DNA from: Nonomuraea aridisoli
GTDB lineage: Bacteria; Actinomycetota; Actinomycetes; Streptosporangiales; Streptosporangiaceae
NCBI RefSeq assembly: GCF_003236395.1
Contig: NZ_POUD01000063.1
Span: 1-37,664, forward strand
Length of the DNA: 37,664 bases
Direction: 5' to 3'
Shown: positions 23,306 to 31,292 of the stretch, in pieces
How the letters are laid out: each line of letters opens with the position of its first letter
How positions within the stretch are numbered: position 1 is the stretch's first letter
Translations under genes and position numbers: made by a program
Notes under the pieces: generated by a model
What the model was told of the DNA's origin: nothing
Databases searched by the model: none
What the model saw: the letters and a program-made list of their open reading frames with translations, nothing else

Positions 23306-24284
23306 ACCCAAGGTCCAGTCCATCACCAGCCGGGTGTGACGTTTGGGGAAGACCCGGCCTACGGCGGGGTCTCCACCACGGCGTCCGCCGGGTGCAGGCG
23401 TCGTCGTGGGTCGCGAGCCACAGGTGCAGGGTGTCGAAGGGCTCGTCGGGGCGGGCGACGATGCCGGTCCACAGCTCGCTCGGCTCGGCGGTCAGCGCCT
23501 CGTCGAGTGCGGCGGTGTCGAGGGCGGGCCCGCCGTCGAGGGTGAGCGTCACCGCGCCGCCGGCCAGTGCGGCCACCTGCTCGTGGTGCGCTCCCGCGCC
23601 CTGAATCGGTACGAACCCGCACACCGTCGGGTCCAGCCCGACGAACCGATCGTCGTCCCGGACGAAGGTGATCGACCTGGTGATCCCGCAGAACCGCAAC
23701 GGGACGACCATCCGCCCGCCCGGGGCCGGCAGGTGTCCCCACGGGCAGTCCCAGGCGCCGACGGTGACCAGGACGGCGTCGTAGGAGCCGTCGCGGATGT
23801 GCTCGGCGTCTCCGAGGACGACCTTGACGTGTGAGTAGCCGGTTCCGGCGAGGAAGCGGGTCGCTCGCTCGGTGACGAACGGGTCGATGTCCACGGTGAC
23901 CACCTGACCCTCGGGGCCGACGATCTCGGCGATGAGCGCCGCGTTGTAGCCGCCGCTGCCGATCTCCAGCACCCGTGCCCCACGCGTGAGCCCGGCGGCT
24001 TCGAGCATCACGGCCTGCAGCCAGGGCGCGCTCACCGAACTGGTCGCCCTGCCGTCGGCGCCGCGCCTGGTGATGACGACGTCGTTCACGGAGTAGGCGG
24101 CGGCGAGGGACGGCGCCTCAGGGGCGAACCTCTCGCGCGGGACCTTCGCGAACGCCTCCGCGACCTCGGGAGAGCGGATCGCGCCCTGTTCTCTCAGTCG
24201 GGCGACCATGTCGGCCCTCAGACGATCGGCGGGCTCCGTCGATGACTCGGTGTCGATGGCCACTCGCTCACTGTAGTCCGGCAT
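23280..24284 (-). pseudogene. Protein-L-isoaspartate O-methyltransferase-like gene with damaged 3' end
   Basis: The first approximately 290 residues form a good PCMT-type SAM methyltransferase: IRSPEVAEAFAKVPRERFAP, VLEIGSGGYNAALIAEIVG (SAM-binding) and GGRMVVPLRF. A C-terminal extension has CGFVPIQGAGAHHEQ and PFDTLHLWLATH, as in actinomycete methyltransferases of the FxLD lanthipeptide type. After HDDACTRR the family resemblance stops and the frame runs into a Pro/Arg-rich tail ending inside the terminator. Another frame just upstream of that hairpin reads RVFPKRHTRLVMDWTLG and stop, which looks like the natural C-terminus. An internal deletion of the segment between them would explain both. 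The catalytic half may still fold. The start could be the ATG at 24284 or the GTG at 24263; neither has a clear ribosome binding site. Confidence 0.6.
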
Positions 24285-24330
24285 GAGCGAGCGGAACCGT
24301 CAGGCAGATGTTCCTCACCCCGTGGGCGGG

Positions 24331-25005
24331 TCAGGACAAGAGGTTGCGCCAGCGTTCGGCGGACTCGAGGGTGTCGGTGCTGATGCGCTCCAGGAACGCC
24401 CCTCCCTTGGCCAGGCGGCGGCCCACGGGCGTGTCGAGGCCGCACTTCTTCGCCGCCTCCTTCGCGGCCGCCGCGACTTCGAGCGACTGGCGGCAGCTGG
24501 TCAGCATCGAGTGGTACCAGGTGTCGTCGTCGACCACGTAGATGTCGCGGCGGCGCTGCGGGTCGCGCTCGCGTCTGATGAGCCCCTGCTGGATCAGGGA
24601 GCCCACGGCCACGGAGACGGAAGCCGGGCTGACCTTCAGCCTGCGCGTCAGCTCGGCCGCGGTGCGCCTGCCGTCCTCGGACGTCCACAGCTCGACGAGT
24701 ACGCGCGCCGTCATCCTCGGCAGGCCCATCCGGACCGCCATCCCGATGATTTCGTCTTCCGTCTCGCCGTCCGGCGGGCCGGCCGCGCGCACGGGAGCCG
24801 GCGTGCCGCGCCGCGCCCGCCGTTCGGTCGCGCGGTGCGCCTGCTCGGGGCGGTAGCCGCCGGGGCCGCCGTTGCGGGCGATCTCCCGGCTGATCGTCGA
24901 GGTCGGCCGGTCGAGCCGCCTGGCGATCTCGGCATAGGAGAGCCCCTCGGTGAGGCCGGCGGCGATGCGATGACGGTCCTGCTGGGTCAACCTTCCACCT
25001 GGCAT
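24331..25005 (-). CDS. GbsR/MarR-type regulator with N-terminal IS30-like helix-turn-helix
   Basis: This 224-residue protein carries two DNA-binding domains. Residues 1-60 match the HTH of IS30-type transposases (RIAAGLTEGLSYAEIARRLD, then RPTSTISREIARNG). Residues about 85-200 form a winged helix of the GbsR/MarR type (RRTAAELTRRLKVSPASVSV, then LIQQGLIRRERDPQRRRDIY). The ATG at 25005 is chosen because relatives typically start with the MPGGRLT block; an ATG at 25035 would add ten residues. The gene is divergent from the P450–DrrAB operon and most likely represses it. Three CATTGC repeats lie just upstream. Confidence 0.8.
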   Translation of the reverse strand: MPGGRLTQQDRHRIAAGLTEGLSYAEIARRLDRPTSTISREIARNGGPGGYRPEQAHRATERRARRGTPAPVRAAGPPDGETEDEIIGMAVRMGLPRMTARVLVELWTSEDGRRTAAELTRRLKVSPASVSVAVGSLIQQGLIRRERDPQRRRDIYVVDDDTWYHSMLTSCRQSLEVAAAAKEAAKKCGLDTPVGRRLAKGGAFLERISTDTLESAERWRNLLS

Positions 25006-25032
25006 GACGCCAGTATTGCCTTTGACACCAGC

Positions 25033-25072
25033 CATTGCAACGTCGCATTGCGTTCGAGTTCATCGTCATTGC
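25033..25072. promoter_or_regulatory. Triple CATTGC repeat in the divergent regulator/P450 region
   Basis: CATTGC occurs at 25033-25038, 25046-25051 and 25067-25072, in an unusually AT-rich patch for this genome. It lies between the regulator start and the P450 promoter. It is a candidate binding site for the two-domain regulator. Confidence 0.45.
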
Positions 25073-25115
25073 ATCAATTTCCGGGCTTTTACCTGTAGTT
25101 ATGCCCTCAAGGAGA

Positions 25116-25144
25116 TTGACGATTATTCGAACGCAACGTAGCTT
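25116..25144 (+). promoter_or_regulatory. Promoter of the P450–DrrAB operon, predicted leaderless
   Basis: TTGACG (25116-25121) and TAGCTT (25139-25144) are separated by exactly 17 bases, a near-consensus housekeeping promoter. The P450 ATG is 8 bases after the -10 box, where transcription would begin, and there is no good ribosome binding site. This predicts a leaderless mRNA. Confidence 0.65.
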
Positions 25145-25151
25145 TCAGAGC

Positions 25152-26351
25152 ATGTCGAACACGTACTATCGTGAATATCCGTCCTTCGACCGGGCACCCG
25201 CCTGCCCCTTCGACCCCGCTCCCGAGGTCACCGCGCTGCGCGCCGAGCAGCCGATCGTCCGGCTGGCCGCGCCGGCGGACGCCCCCGGGTTATGGCTCGT
25301 CACCGGGTACGGGCTGGTCCGCCGGATCCTCGCCGATCCGCGCTTCAGCTCCCGGTACGAGACCCAGTACCACCCGCTGGTGGGCGGGCAGCTGCCACCC
25401 GCCCCCGTCGGCGACCTGACCGGCATGGACGCGCCCCAGCACACCCGCTTCCGCAGGCTGCTGGCGGGCAAGTTCACCGTCCGCAGGATGAACCTGCTCA
25501 CCGAGCGGGTCACCGAGGTCACCCACGAGCGGCTCGACGTGATGGAACGGCAGGGACCGCCCGCCGACCTCGTCGAGGTCTTCGCCCAGCCCGTCCCCGC
25601 CCTGATGATCTGCGAGCTGCTCGGCGTGCCGTACGAGGACCGCGCTCGGTTCCAGAGCTTCACGTCAACCCTCACGGACGCCGGGGAGCCCGAGGCGCAG
25701 TACGCCGCGTTCGTCGAGCTCGGCGAGTATCTGCGGGGCCTCGCGCTCGCCAAGCGCGCGAACCCGACCGACGACCTGCTCAGCGACCTGGCCACGGGCG
25801 GCGACCTGACCGACGAGGAGCTCGGCGGCGTGGCCGCCTTCCTGCTCGGCGCCGGCCTCGACACCACCGCCAACATGCTCGCGCTCGGCACCTTCGCGCT
25901 GCTGCGCAACCCGGCGCAGCTCGCCGCCCTGCGCGCCGACCCCGGGCTGGCCGACAGCGCCGTGGAGGAGCTGCTGCGCTACCTGTCCATCGCCACCACC
26001 GGCCTGCGCGGCGTGCTGGAGGACGTCGAGCTCGACGGCGCTCGGCTCCAGGCCGGAGACACGGTCATCCTCGCGGTCAACGCCGCCAACCGGGACCCGG
26101 CCAAGTTCGCCGAACCCGACCTCCTCGACCTGCGCCGCCCGCCGGGCGGGCACCTGGCCTTCGGCCACGGGATCCACCAGTGCCTGGGCCAGCAGCTCGC
26201 CCGCGTCGAGATGCGCGTCGCCTTCCCCGCGCTGCTCACCCGGTTCCCGACGCTGCGGCTCGCCGTACCGGACGAAGAAGTGCCGATGCGTACGGACCCC
26301 GCGCAGATCTACGGCGTTCGCAGCCTGCCCGTCACCTGGGACCCGGCATGA
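25152..26351 (+). CDS. Cytochrome P450 monooxygenase
   Basis: This 399-residue soluble bacterial P450 has the I-helix motif LLGAGLDTTANM, the K-helix ExxR in EELLRYL and the heme-ligand loop FGHGIHQCLGQQLA with the proximal cysteine. LTGMDAPQHTRFRRLLAGKF is the conserved helix-C region. It inserts oxygen into an unknown small molecule using electrons from a ferredoxin; no ferredoxin gene is adjacent. The ATG at 25152 fits the family N-terminus and the predicted leaderless start. Its stop overlaps the next gene's start (ATGA), so it is coupled to a DrrAB-type exporter, suggesting that modification and export of the same compound are linked. Confidence 0.92.
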   Translation: MSNTYYREYPSFDRAPACPFDPAPEVTALRAEQPIVRLAAPADAPGLWLVTGYGLVRRILADPRFSSRYETQYHPLVGGQLPPAPVGDLTGMDAPQHTRFRRLLAGKFTVRRMNLLTERVTEVTHERLDVMERQGPPADLVEVFAQPVPALMICELLGVPYEDRARFQSFTSTLTDAGEPEAQYAAFVELGEYLRGLALAKRANPTDDLLSDLATGGDLTDEELGGVAAFLLGAGLDTTANMLALGTFALLRNPAQLAALRADPGLADSAVEELLRYLSIATTGLRGVLEDVELDGARLQAGDTVILAVNAANRDPAKFAEPDLLDLRRPPGGHLAFGHGIHQCLGQQLARVEMRVAFPALLTRFPTLRLAVPDEEVPMRTDPAQIYGVRSLPVTWDPA

Positions 26352-27286
26352 GCGCGGCGGTCCCCGCCGTCTCGGTGACGGGACTGCGCAAGTCGTACGG
26401 CTCGCACCGCGTCCTGGACGGCATCGACCTCACCATCCCGCAGGGCACGATCTTCTCCCTGCTCGGCCCCAACGGCGCGGGCAAGACCACGACGGTGCAG
26501 ATCCTGTCCACCCTGATCAAGGCCGACGCCGGCGAGATCCGGGTGGCCGGGCACGACCTGGCCGCGGAGCCCGACCGGGTGCGCGCCGCGATCGGCGTCA
26601 CCGGTCAGTTCTCCGCCGTGGACGGCCTGCTCACCGGCGAGGAGAACCTGCGGCTCATGGCCGACCTGCTCCACCTCGGCCGTTCGAGAGGCCGGGCGCG
26701 CGCTCGCGAGCTGCTGGAACGCTTCGACCTCACCGACGCCGCGCGCAAGCCGGCGGCCGCCTACTCGGGCGGCATGCGCCGCCGGCTCGACCTCGCCATG
26801 ACCATGGTCGGCACACCCGAGATCATCTTCCTCGACGAGCCCACCACGGGCCTGGACCCCCGCAGCCGCCGCACCATGTGGCAGATCGCCAGGGACCTGG
26901 TCGAACAAGACGGCCTGACCATCTTCCTGACCACGCAGTACCTGGAGGAGGCCGACGAGCTCGCCGACCGCATCGCCCTGCTCAGCCAGGGCCGGCTGGT
27001 GGCCGAGGGCACCCCGGAGGAGCTCAAGCGGCTGGTCCCCGGCGGCCACATCGTCGTGCGCTTCGCCGACGCCGACGGCTACCGCAGGGTGGTGGAGCAC
27101 GTCGGCGCGACCTCGCGCAACGACGCGGCGCTCACCGTCCAGATCCCCGGCTCCGGCAACGTGAGGACGTTGAAGAGGCTCCTGGAGTGGCTGGACGCCC
27201 AGGCCGTCGACGTCGCCGAGCTGACGGTGCACACCCCCGACCTGGACGACGTCTTCCTCGCCCTGACCAAGGAGCCCTCCCGATGA
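26348..27286 (+). CDS. DrrA-type ABC transporter ATP-binding protein
   Basis: This 312-residue ABC ATPase has Walker A GPNGAGKTTT at about residues 40-49, signature YSGGMRRRLDLA, Walker B IIFLDEPTTGLD and the switch-region TTQYLEEAD. The C-terminal extension (about 230-312, ending DLDDVFLALTKE) is typical of daunorubicin-resistance DrrA proteins. It powers export of a hydrophobic compound together with the next gene. The start overlaps the P450 stop in ATGA, and its own stop overlaps the permease start in ATGA, so all three are translated in a coupled chain. Confidence 0.9.
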   Translation: MSAAVPAVSVTGLRKSYGSHRVLDGIDLTIPQGTIFSLLGPNGAGKTTTVQILSTLIKADAGEIRVAGHDLAAEPDRVRAAIGVTGQFSAVDGLLTGEENLRLMADLLHLGRSRGRARARELLERFDLTDAARKPAAAYSGGMRRRLDLAMTMVGTPEIIFLDEPTTGLDPRSRRTMWQIARDLVEQDGLTIFLTTQYLEEADELADRIALLSQGRLVAEGTPEELKRLVPGGHIVVRFADADGYRRVVEHVGATSRNDAALTVQIPGSGNVRTLKRLLEWLDAQAVDVAELTVHTPDLDDVFLALTKEPSR

Positions 27287-28041
27287 GAGCGGTCATCGAC
27301 TCGGCGACGATGTTGCGCCGCCGGCTCACCCACATCTGGCGTTACCCGTCGCTGGTCCTCACGTTCGCCGGCGTCCCGGTGGTGTTCCTGCTGCTGTTCG
27401 TCTACGTCTTCGGCGGCACCATGGGCGCGGGCATCGGCGGCGACCGCGCCGCCTACGTCGGCTACCTCACCCCCGGCATCATGGTCACGACGATCGCCGG
27501 CGCCGCGCAGGGGACGGCGATCTCGGTGGCCACCGACATGGCCGAGGGCATCGTCGCCCGGTTCAAGACGATGGCCATCGCCCGCGTGTCGGTGCTCACC
27601 GGACACGTGCTCGGGGCGATGGTGCAGACGTTCATCGCGATCGCGATGGCGACTCTGGTGGCCGTGCTGGTCGGCTTCCGCCCGTCCGCCTCGGGGCTGG
27701 GCTGGCTCGGCGTGGTCGGCGTGCTGGCCATGTTCACCTTCGCGATCACCTGGCTGTCGGTCGCGCTCGCCCTGGTGTCCAAGAGCGTCACCACGGCCAG
27801 CAACCTGCCGATGCCGCTGCTGGTTCTGCCGTTCCTCGGCAGCGGATTCGTGCCGACCGAGTCGATGCCGGCCGGGTTGCGGTGGTTCGCCGAGCACCAG
27901 CCGTTCACTCCCGTCATCGAGACGCTGCGTGCCCTGCTGGACGGGCGTCCGGCGGGCTCCGGTCTCGTGTCGGCGGCCGTCTGGAGCGCGGTCATCGCCC
28001 TGGCCGGATACCTGTGGGCGCGCAGGCTCTACAACCGTTGA
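27283..28041 (+). CDS. DrrB-type ABC-2 transporter permease
   Basis: This 252-residue membrane protein has about six helices, beginning LVLTFAGVPVVFLLLFVYVF, and the ABC-2 family motif YVGYLTPGIMV. The closing segment LPFLGSGFVPTESMPAGLRW and a last helix fit DrrB proteins. It forms the channel for the preceding ATPase. It is the last gene of the P450–DrrA–DrrB operon and is followed by a hairpin. Confidence 0.9.
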   Translation: MRAVIDSATMLRRRLTHIWRYPSLVLTFAGVPVVFLLLFVYVFGGTMGAGIGGDRAAYVGYLTPGIMVTTIAGAAQGTAISVATDMAEGIVARFKTMAIARVSVLTGHVLGAMVQTFIAIAMATLVAVLVGFRPSASGLGWLGVVGVLAMFTFAITWLSVALALVSKSVTTASNLPMPLLVLPFLGSGFVPTESMPAGLRWFAEHQPFTPVIETLRALLDGRPAGSGLVSAAVWSAVIALAGYLWARRLYNR

Positions 28042-28061
28042 AGGCGACTCGTCCGGATCGG

Positions 28062-28083
28062 CCGGCGCCTCCGCGGGCGCCGG
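28062..28083. terminator. Hairpin between the DrrB gene and the convergent hydrolase
   Basis: CCGGCGCC and GGCGCCGG flank the loop TCCGCG, a perfect 8-bp GC stem 21 bases after the DrrB stop. It can serve both convergent transcripts. Confidence 0.55.
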
Positions 28084-28122
28084 TCGATGGAACAGGCGCG
28101 GCGGTCGCCCTGGCTCGCCGTA

Positions 28123-28791
28123 TCAGGCGCCGCGCACGATCTCGTCGATGAGAACGGCCAGCTCGCGGGGCCGCGCCAGGAACGGGGAGTGGCTGCCCGG
28201 GACGCGGCGCAGCTCGGTGGCGTGGACCGCCATCTGCTCCTGCAGCGCGGGCGGGATGGCCTTGTCCTGCTCGGTCAGGATGAAGCTGGACGGAATGTCC
28301 CGCCAGGCGGCCGCGTCGACCTTCTCCGCGAACGACCGGACGGTCTGCTCGACGAGCCTGCCCACCAGCTGCTCGGCCTCGTCGTCGGGCAGATCGCCGT
28401 AGAGCGAGTTACGCGGGTCGTCGATGAGCGGGAACAGGCCGCTCATGTCCTCGGGCTCGGGCACGCCGTGGATGTCGTACATCGACTGTCCCTTGTCCGG
28501 CATGTACGCGGCCAGGTAGATCAGCCGCTGGACATTGCGGGCTCCGGCGGCGGCCTCGGTGACCGGGATGCCGCCGTACGAGTGGCCGACCACCACGACC
28601 GGGCCCTCGATCGACGCCAGCTCGGCGGCCAGCACGGCAGCGTCGTCGTGCATGCCCGCGGTGGGCTGATCGCCCGAGCTGAGCAGCGCCGGGGTACGCG
28701 TGTCATAGCCGAGGGCCCGCAGCTCGGGCTCGAGCTTCGCCCAGCAGTCAGGCCGGTGCCAGGCGCCGTGGACGAGCATCACGGTAGTCAT
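28123..28791 (-). CDS. Alpha/beta hydrolase
   Basis: This 222-residue hydrolase opens with VMLVHGAWHRPDCWAKLEPE (oxyanion-hole HGAW), has the nucleophile elbow GHSYGG with catalytic Ser, and ends with GSHSPFLARP carrying the likely catalytic His. It resembles esterase/EstC-like enzymes that use a compact lid; the substrate is not evident. It is divergent from the AraC-type regulator, with 97 bases between the starts. The 3' end faces the P450 operon across a shared hairpin. Confidence 0.85.
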   Translation of the reverse strand: MTTVMLVHGAWHRPDCWAKLEPELRALGYDTRTPALLSSGDQPTAGMHDDAAVLAAELASIEGPVVVVGHSYGGIPVTEAAAGARNVQRLIYLAAYMPDKGQSMYDIHGVPEPEDMSGLFPLIDDPRNSLYGDLPDDEAEQLVGRLVEQTVRSFAEKVDAAAWRDIPSSFILTEQDKAIPPALQEQMAVHATELRRVPGSHSPFLARPRELAVLIDEIVRGA

Positions 28792-28888
28792 GAACAGTGC
28801 TCCAGGAATGTGCGTTCGTTATGTCCGGAAATACAACGTTAGGCACCACGGGCTGGACTGAGAATGACCAAGAGTCCAACATAGTTGC

Positions 28889-29839
28889 GTGAGCGTCCAC
28901 CAAGCCGATCCTCTCCAAGACGTCCTTACCCTCGTCGGCACGACCAGCCAGATGTCCATCGGGCTGATCGCCGGCGGCGAGTGGGCGCTGTCGTTCCGGC
29001 CGCCGGCGGCGGCGGTCAAGTTCAACGCGGTCCGCCGCGGCCACTGCCTGCTCACCGTCGACGGCGTGCCGGAGCAGATCAAACTGGACGAGGGCGACTG
29101 TTTCCTGCTGACCCAGCCGCGCGCCTTCACCCTGGCCAGCGGGCCCGGGGTGCGGCCGATCCCGGCCAAGCCGATCTTCGCGGTGCCCGACGGCGATGTG
29201 CCCCGGGTGGGGACCGGCGACGACACGGTGTTCATCGGCGGCCGGTTCGACTTCGGCGGGCGGGCGCAGGAGCTGCTGCTCGACGTGCTGCCGCCGGTGA
29301 TCCACGTGCCCGGCGGCACCCCCGAGGCGGCGACCGTGCGGTGGGTGCTCGATCAGATCGAGGCCGAGCTGCGTGACCGGCCGGTCGCCTCGACGCTGAT
29401 CACCGAGCATCTCGCCCTGGTCATGCTGATCCACGTCCTGCGCCTGCACCTGACGGTCACCGGGGCCGGCGCCGCGACCGGCTGGCTGGCCGGGCTCGCC
29501 GACCCGGTGGTGGCCCCGGCGCTGCGGGCCGTGCACGGCCGGCCGGCCCATCCCTGGACGGTGGCCCAGCTCGCGGACGTCGCCGCGGTGTCGCGGTCGA
29601 CGCTCGCCGCCCGGTTCAAGCAGGCCGTCGGGCAGGGCCCGCTGGAATACCTGACCGGCTGGCGGATCGAGCTGGCCATCGATCGCCTGCGCCGCGGCGA
29701 CGAGACGGTGGCGATGATCGCCCGCGAGGTCGGCTACGGCTCGGAGAGCGCGCTGAGCAACGCGTTCAAACGGGTGACCGGGGCGTCGCCGCGCGAATAC
29801 CGCCGCCGGATCAGATCGGCCGCGCATCTGTCCGGATAA
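28889..29839 (+). CDS. AraC-family transcriptional regulator
   Basis: This 316-residue protein has an N-terminal cupin-type sensing domain (about residues 15-190) and a C-terminal double HTH. The latter contains VAQLADVAAVSRSTLAARFK and the second-HTH block VAMIAREVGYGSESALSNAF, followed by KRVTGASPREYRR. It starts at GTG 28889 without a visible ribosome binding site. The family activates or represses divergent catabolic genes, so the alpha/beta hydrolase is its likely target. Inverted half-sites GGACT/AGTCC flank the region about 28853-28877. Confidence 0.87.
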   Translation: MSVHQADPLQDVLTLVGTTSQMSIGLIAGGEWALSFRPPAAAVKFNAVRRGHCLLTVDGVPEQIKLDEGDCFLLTQPRAFTLASGPGVRPIPAKPIFAVPDGDVPRVGTGDDTVFIGGRFDFGGRAQELLLDVLPPVIHVPGGTPEAATVRWVLDQIEAELRDRPVASTLITEHLALVMLIHVLRLHLTVTGAGAATGWLAGLADPVVAPALRAVHGRPAHPWTVAQLADVAAVSRSTLAARFKQAVGQGPLEYLTGWRIELAIDRLRRGDETVAMIAREVGYGSESALSNAFKRVTGASPREYRRRIRSAAHLSG

Positions 29840-29979
29840 GGCAGACCGTCACCGAACCATGTTCATCGCGTACGGCGATTCGAGGCCGATTCCGAGCGTT
29901 CGTACGATCGGGGGTCGCTCGTGCGGCCGAATGCCCGATGCTTCGGGGCGACGCCGCTCGCACGACAGAAAGGTTCGGC

Positions 29980-31017
29980 ATGTCCTCCCTCGACCACGAA
30001 CAGGTTCTGATCCGTACGGGAACTCGCTCCGGCCTGCCGATCATCGTCGCCGTGCATTCGACCGCGCTCGGCCAGGCGGTCGGCGGATGCCGGCTCTGGC
30101 ACTACGCCGACTGGCGGGACGGCCTCGACGACGCGTTGCGCCTGTCGGCCGCCATGACCGCCAAGTGCGCCGTGGCCGGGCTGGCGAACGGCGGCGGCAA
30201 GACCGTCGTCGCCGTCCCGCCGGGAATCGAGCCGGACCCGGCCCTGCGCCGCGCGGTGCTGGACGACGTGGCCGACACCATCACGGCCCTGGACGGGGCG
30301 TACGCGACCGGTCCGGACGTCGGGACGACACCGGCGGACATGGCGGTCATCGGCGAACGTACCCCTCATGTCTTCTGCAAGCCGGCGCAGCACGGCGGCA
30401 GCGGCGACTCCTCACCGGCCACCGCGCTCGGCACGCTGGCGGCGCTGCGCGCGGTACGCCGCCGCCTCCACGGCACGCGGACGCTCGCCGGCGCGCGCCT
30501 GTCGGTGGTGGGGCTGGGCAGCGTCGGCCTGCGCCTCGCACGCCTGCTCGCCGACGAGGGAGCCGACCTCCTGCTCAGCGACATCGACCCCGCCAAGCGG
30601 GCGGCGAGCGACGAGCTCGGCGCCACCTGGGTCTCGCCCGAGCAGGCGCTCACCGCGGACGTCGACATCGTCGTCCCGGCCGCGCTCGGCGGCGTCCTCA
30701 CCGAGGAGATCGTGCCGCGGCTGCGCTGCGCCGCCGTCGTGGGGCCGGCCAACAACCAGCTCGCGACCGAGGCCGCCGGCGACCTGCTGCACCGGCGCGG
30801 CATCGTCTGGGTGCCCGACTACGTGGCGAGCGCGGGCGGAGTCGTCAACGCGCTCACCGTCGAGCTGCACAAGGGGACCCCTGACGAGGCCCGCGAACGT
30901 GTCGAGGCCATCGAGCACACCGTCGCCGACCTCCTCGCCACGGCCGAACACCGGCACGTCACCCCCGCCCAGGCCGCCACGGAGCTGGCGCAACGCCGTC
31001 TCACCGGCGCCTGGTAG
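29980..31017 (+). CDS. Leucine/valine dehydrogenase (Glu/Leu/Phe/Val dehydrogenase family)
   Basis: This 345-residue oxidoreductase has the family substrate-binding block (AAMTAKCAVAGLANGGGKTV with the catalytic lysines) at about residues 55-75. The cofactor motif VVGLGSVGLRLA lies near 185-197, and PANNQLAT and VASAGGVVNAL follow further on. It oxidatively deaminates branched-chain amino acids to 2-oxo acids with NAD+, feeding branched fatty acid or polyketide starter units. AGAAAGG lies 7 bases before the ATG at 29980, which is preferred over a start at 29938. Exact substrate preference (Leu or Val) cannot be told from sequence alone. Confidence 0.87.
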   Translation: MSSLDHEQVLIRTGTRSGLPIIVAVHSTALGQAVGGCRLWHYADWRDGLDDALRLSAAMTAKCAVAGLANGGGKTVVAVPPGIEPDPALRRAVLDDVADTITALDGAYATGPDVGTTPADMAVIGERTPHVFCKPAQHGGSGDSSPATALGTLAALRAVRRRLHGTRTLAGARLSVVGLGSVGLRLARLLADEGADLLLSDIDPAKRAASDELGATWVSPEQALTADVDIVVPAALGGVLTEEIVPRLRCAAVVGPANNQLATEAAGDLLHRRGIVWVPDYVASAGGVVNALTVELHKGTPDEARERVEAIEHTVADLLATAEHRHVTPAQAATELAQRRLTGAW

Positions 31018-31115
31018 ACGACCACGAGCTAAATGAGCCAAAGGGGGTACGCCCGGACGGCGCGTGCGATCATTCGAACGGATCGGGGGATCACGTCGAA
31101 CGAAGGAGAGCCCTC

Positions 31116-31217
31116 ATGAGCTTGGGAGTGCCCGAAGTACTCATCCTGCTGGTCCTGGGCGTCGCGCTGATCTTCGGCGTGATCTTCGCCACGGTGAAGC
31201 CGGCCAACCGGAAATAG
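31116..31217 (+). CDS. 33-residue TatA-like small membrane protein
   Basis: AAGGAGAG precedes an ATG at 31116 that opens a frame of 33 codons to the TAG at 31215. The peptide is a single hydrophobic helix, GVPEVLILLVLGVALIFG, then VIFATVKPANRK. A short polar N-terminus, a helix with a glycine at its end and a basic tail resemble the membrane end of TatA/TatE, but the long amphipathic helix and acidic tail of real TatA are missing. A perfect hairpin follows. It could be a small regulatory membrane peptide or a TatA remnant. The strong ribosome binding site and terminator argue for real expression. Confidence 0.6.
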   Translation: MSLGVPEVLILLVLGVALIFGVIFATVKPANRK

Positions 31218-31246
31218 CGGCTCGGCCCGGGCGGTCGCCGGCTTTC

Positions 31247-31281
31247 GCATCACCACACCTGCGCGGCGGGTGTGGTGATGC
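31247..31281. terminator. Strong hairpin between the TatA-like gene and the FMN reductase gene
   Basis: GCATCACCACACC and its exact complement GGTGTGGTGATGC flank a 9-base loop. The 13-bp stem is 30 bases after the small gene and 12 bases after the FMN reductase stop on the other strand, so it can terminate both. Confidence 0.8.
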
Positions 31282-31292
31282 CCGACTTGCGC

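Noticed and set aside
24331..25005. An IS30-family transposase fragment
   Set aside because: The IS30-like part is only the HTH and is fused in frame to a complete winged-helix regulator; no DDE catalytic domain or terminal inverted repeats were seen.
25152..28041. A biosynthetic gene cluster around the P450
   Set aside because: No polyketide synthase, NRPS, terpene or other core enzyme lies nearby; the only NRPS sequence is a dead fragment 13 kb away.
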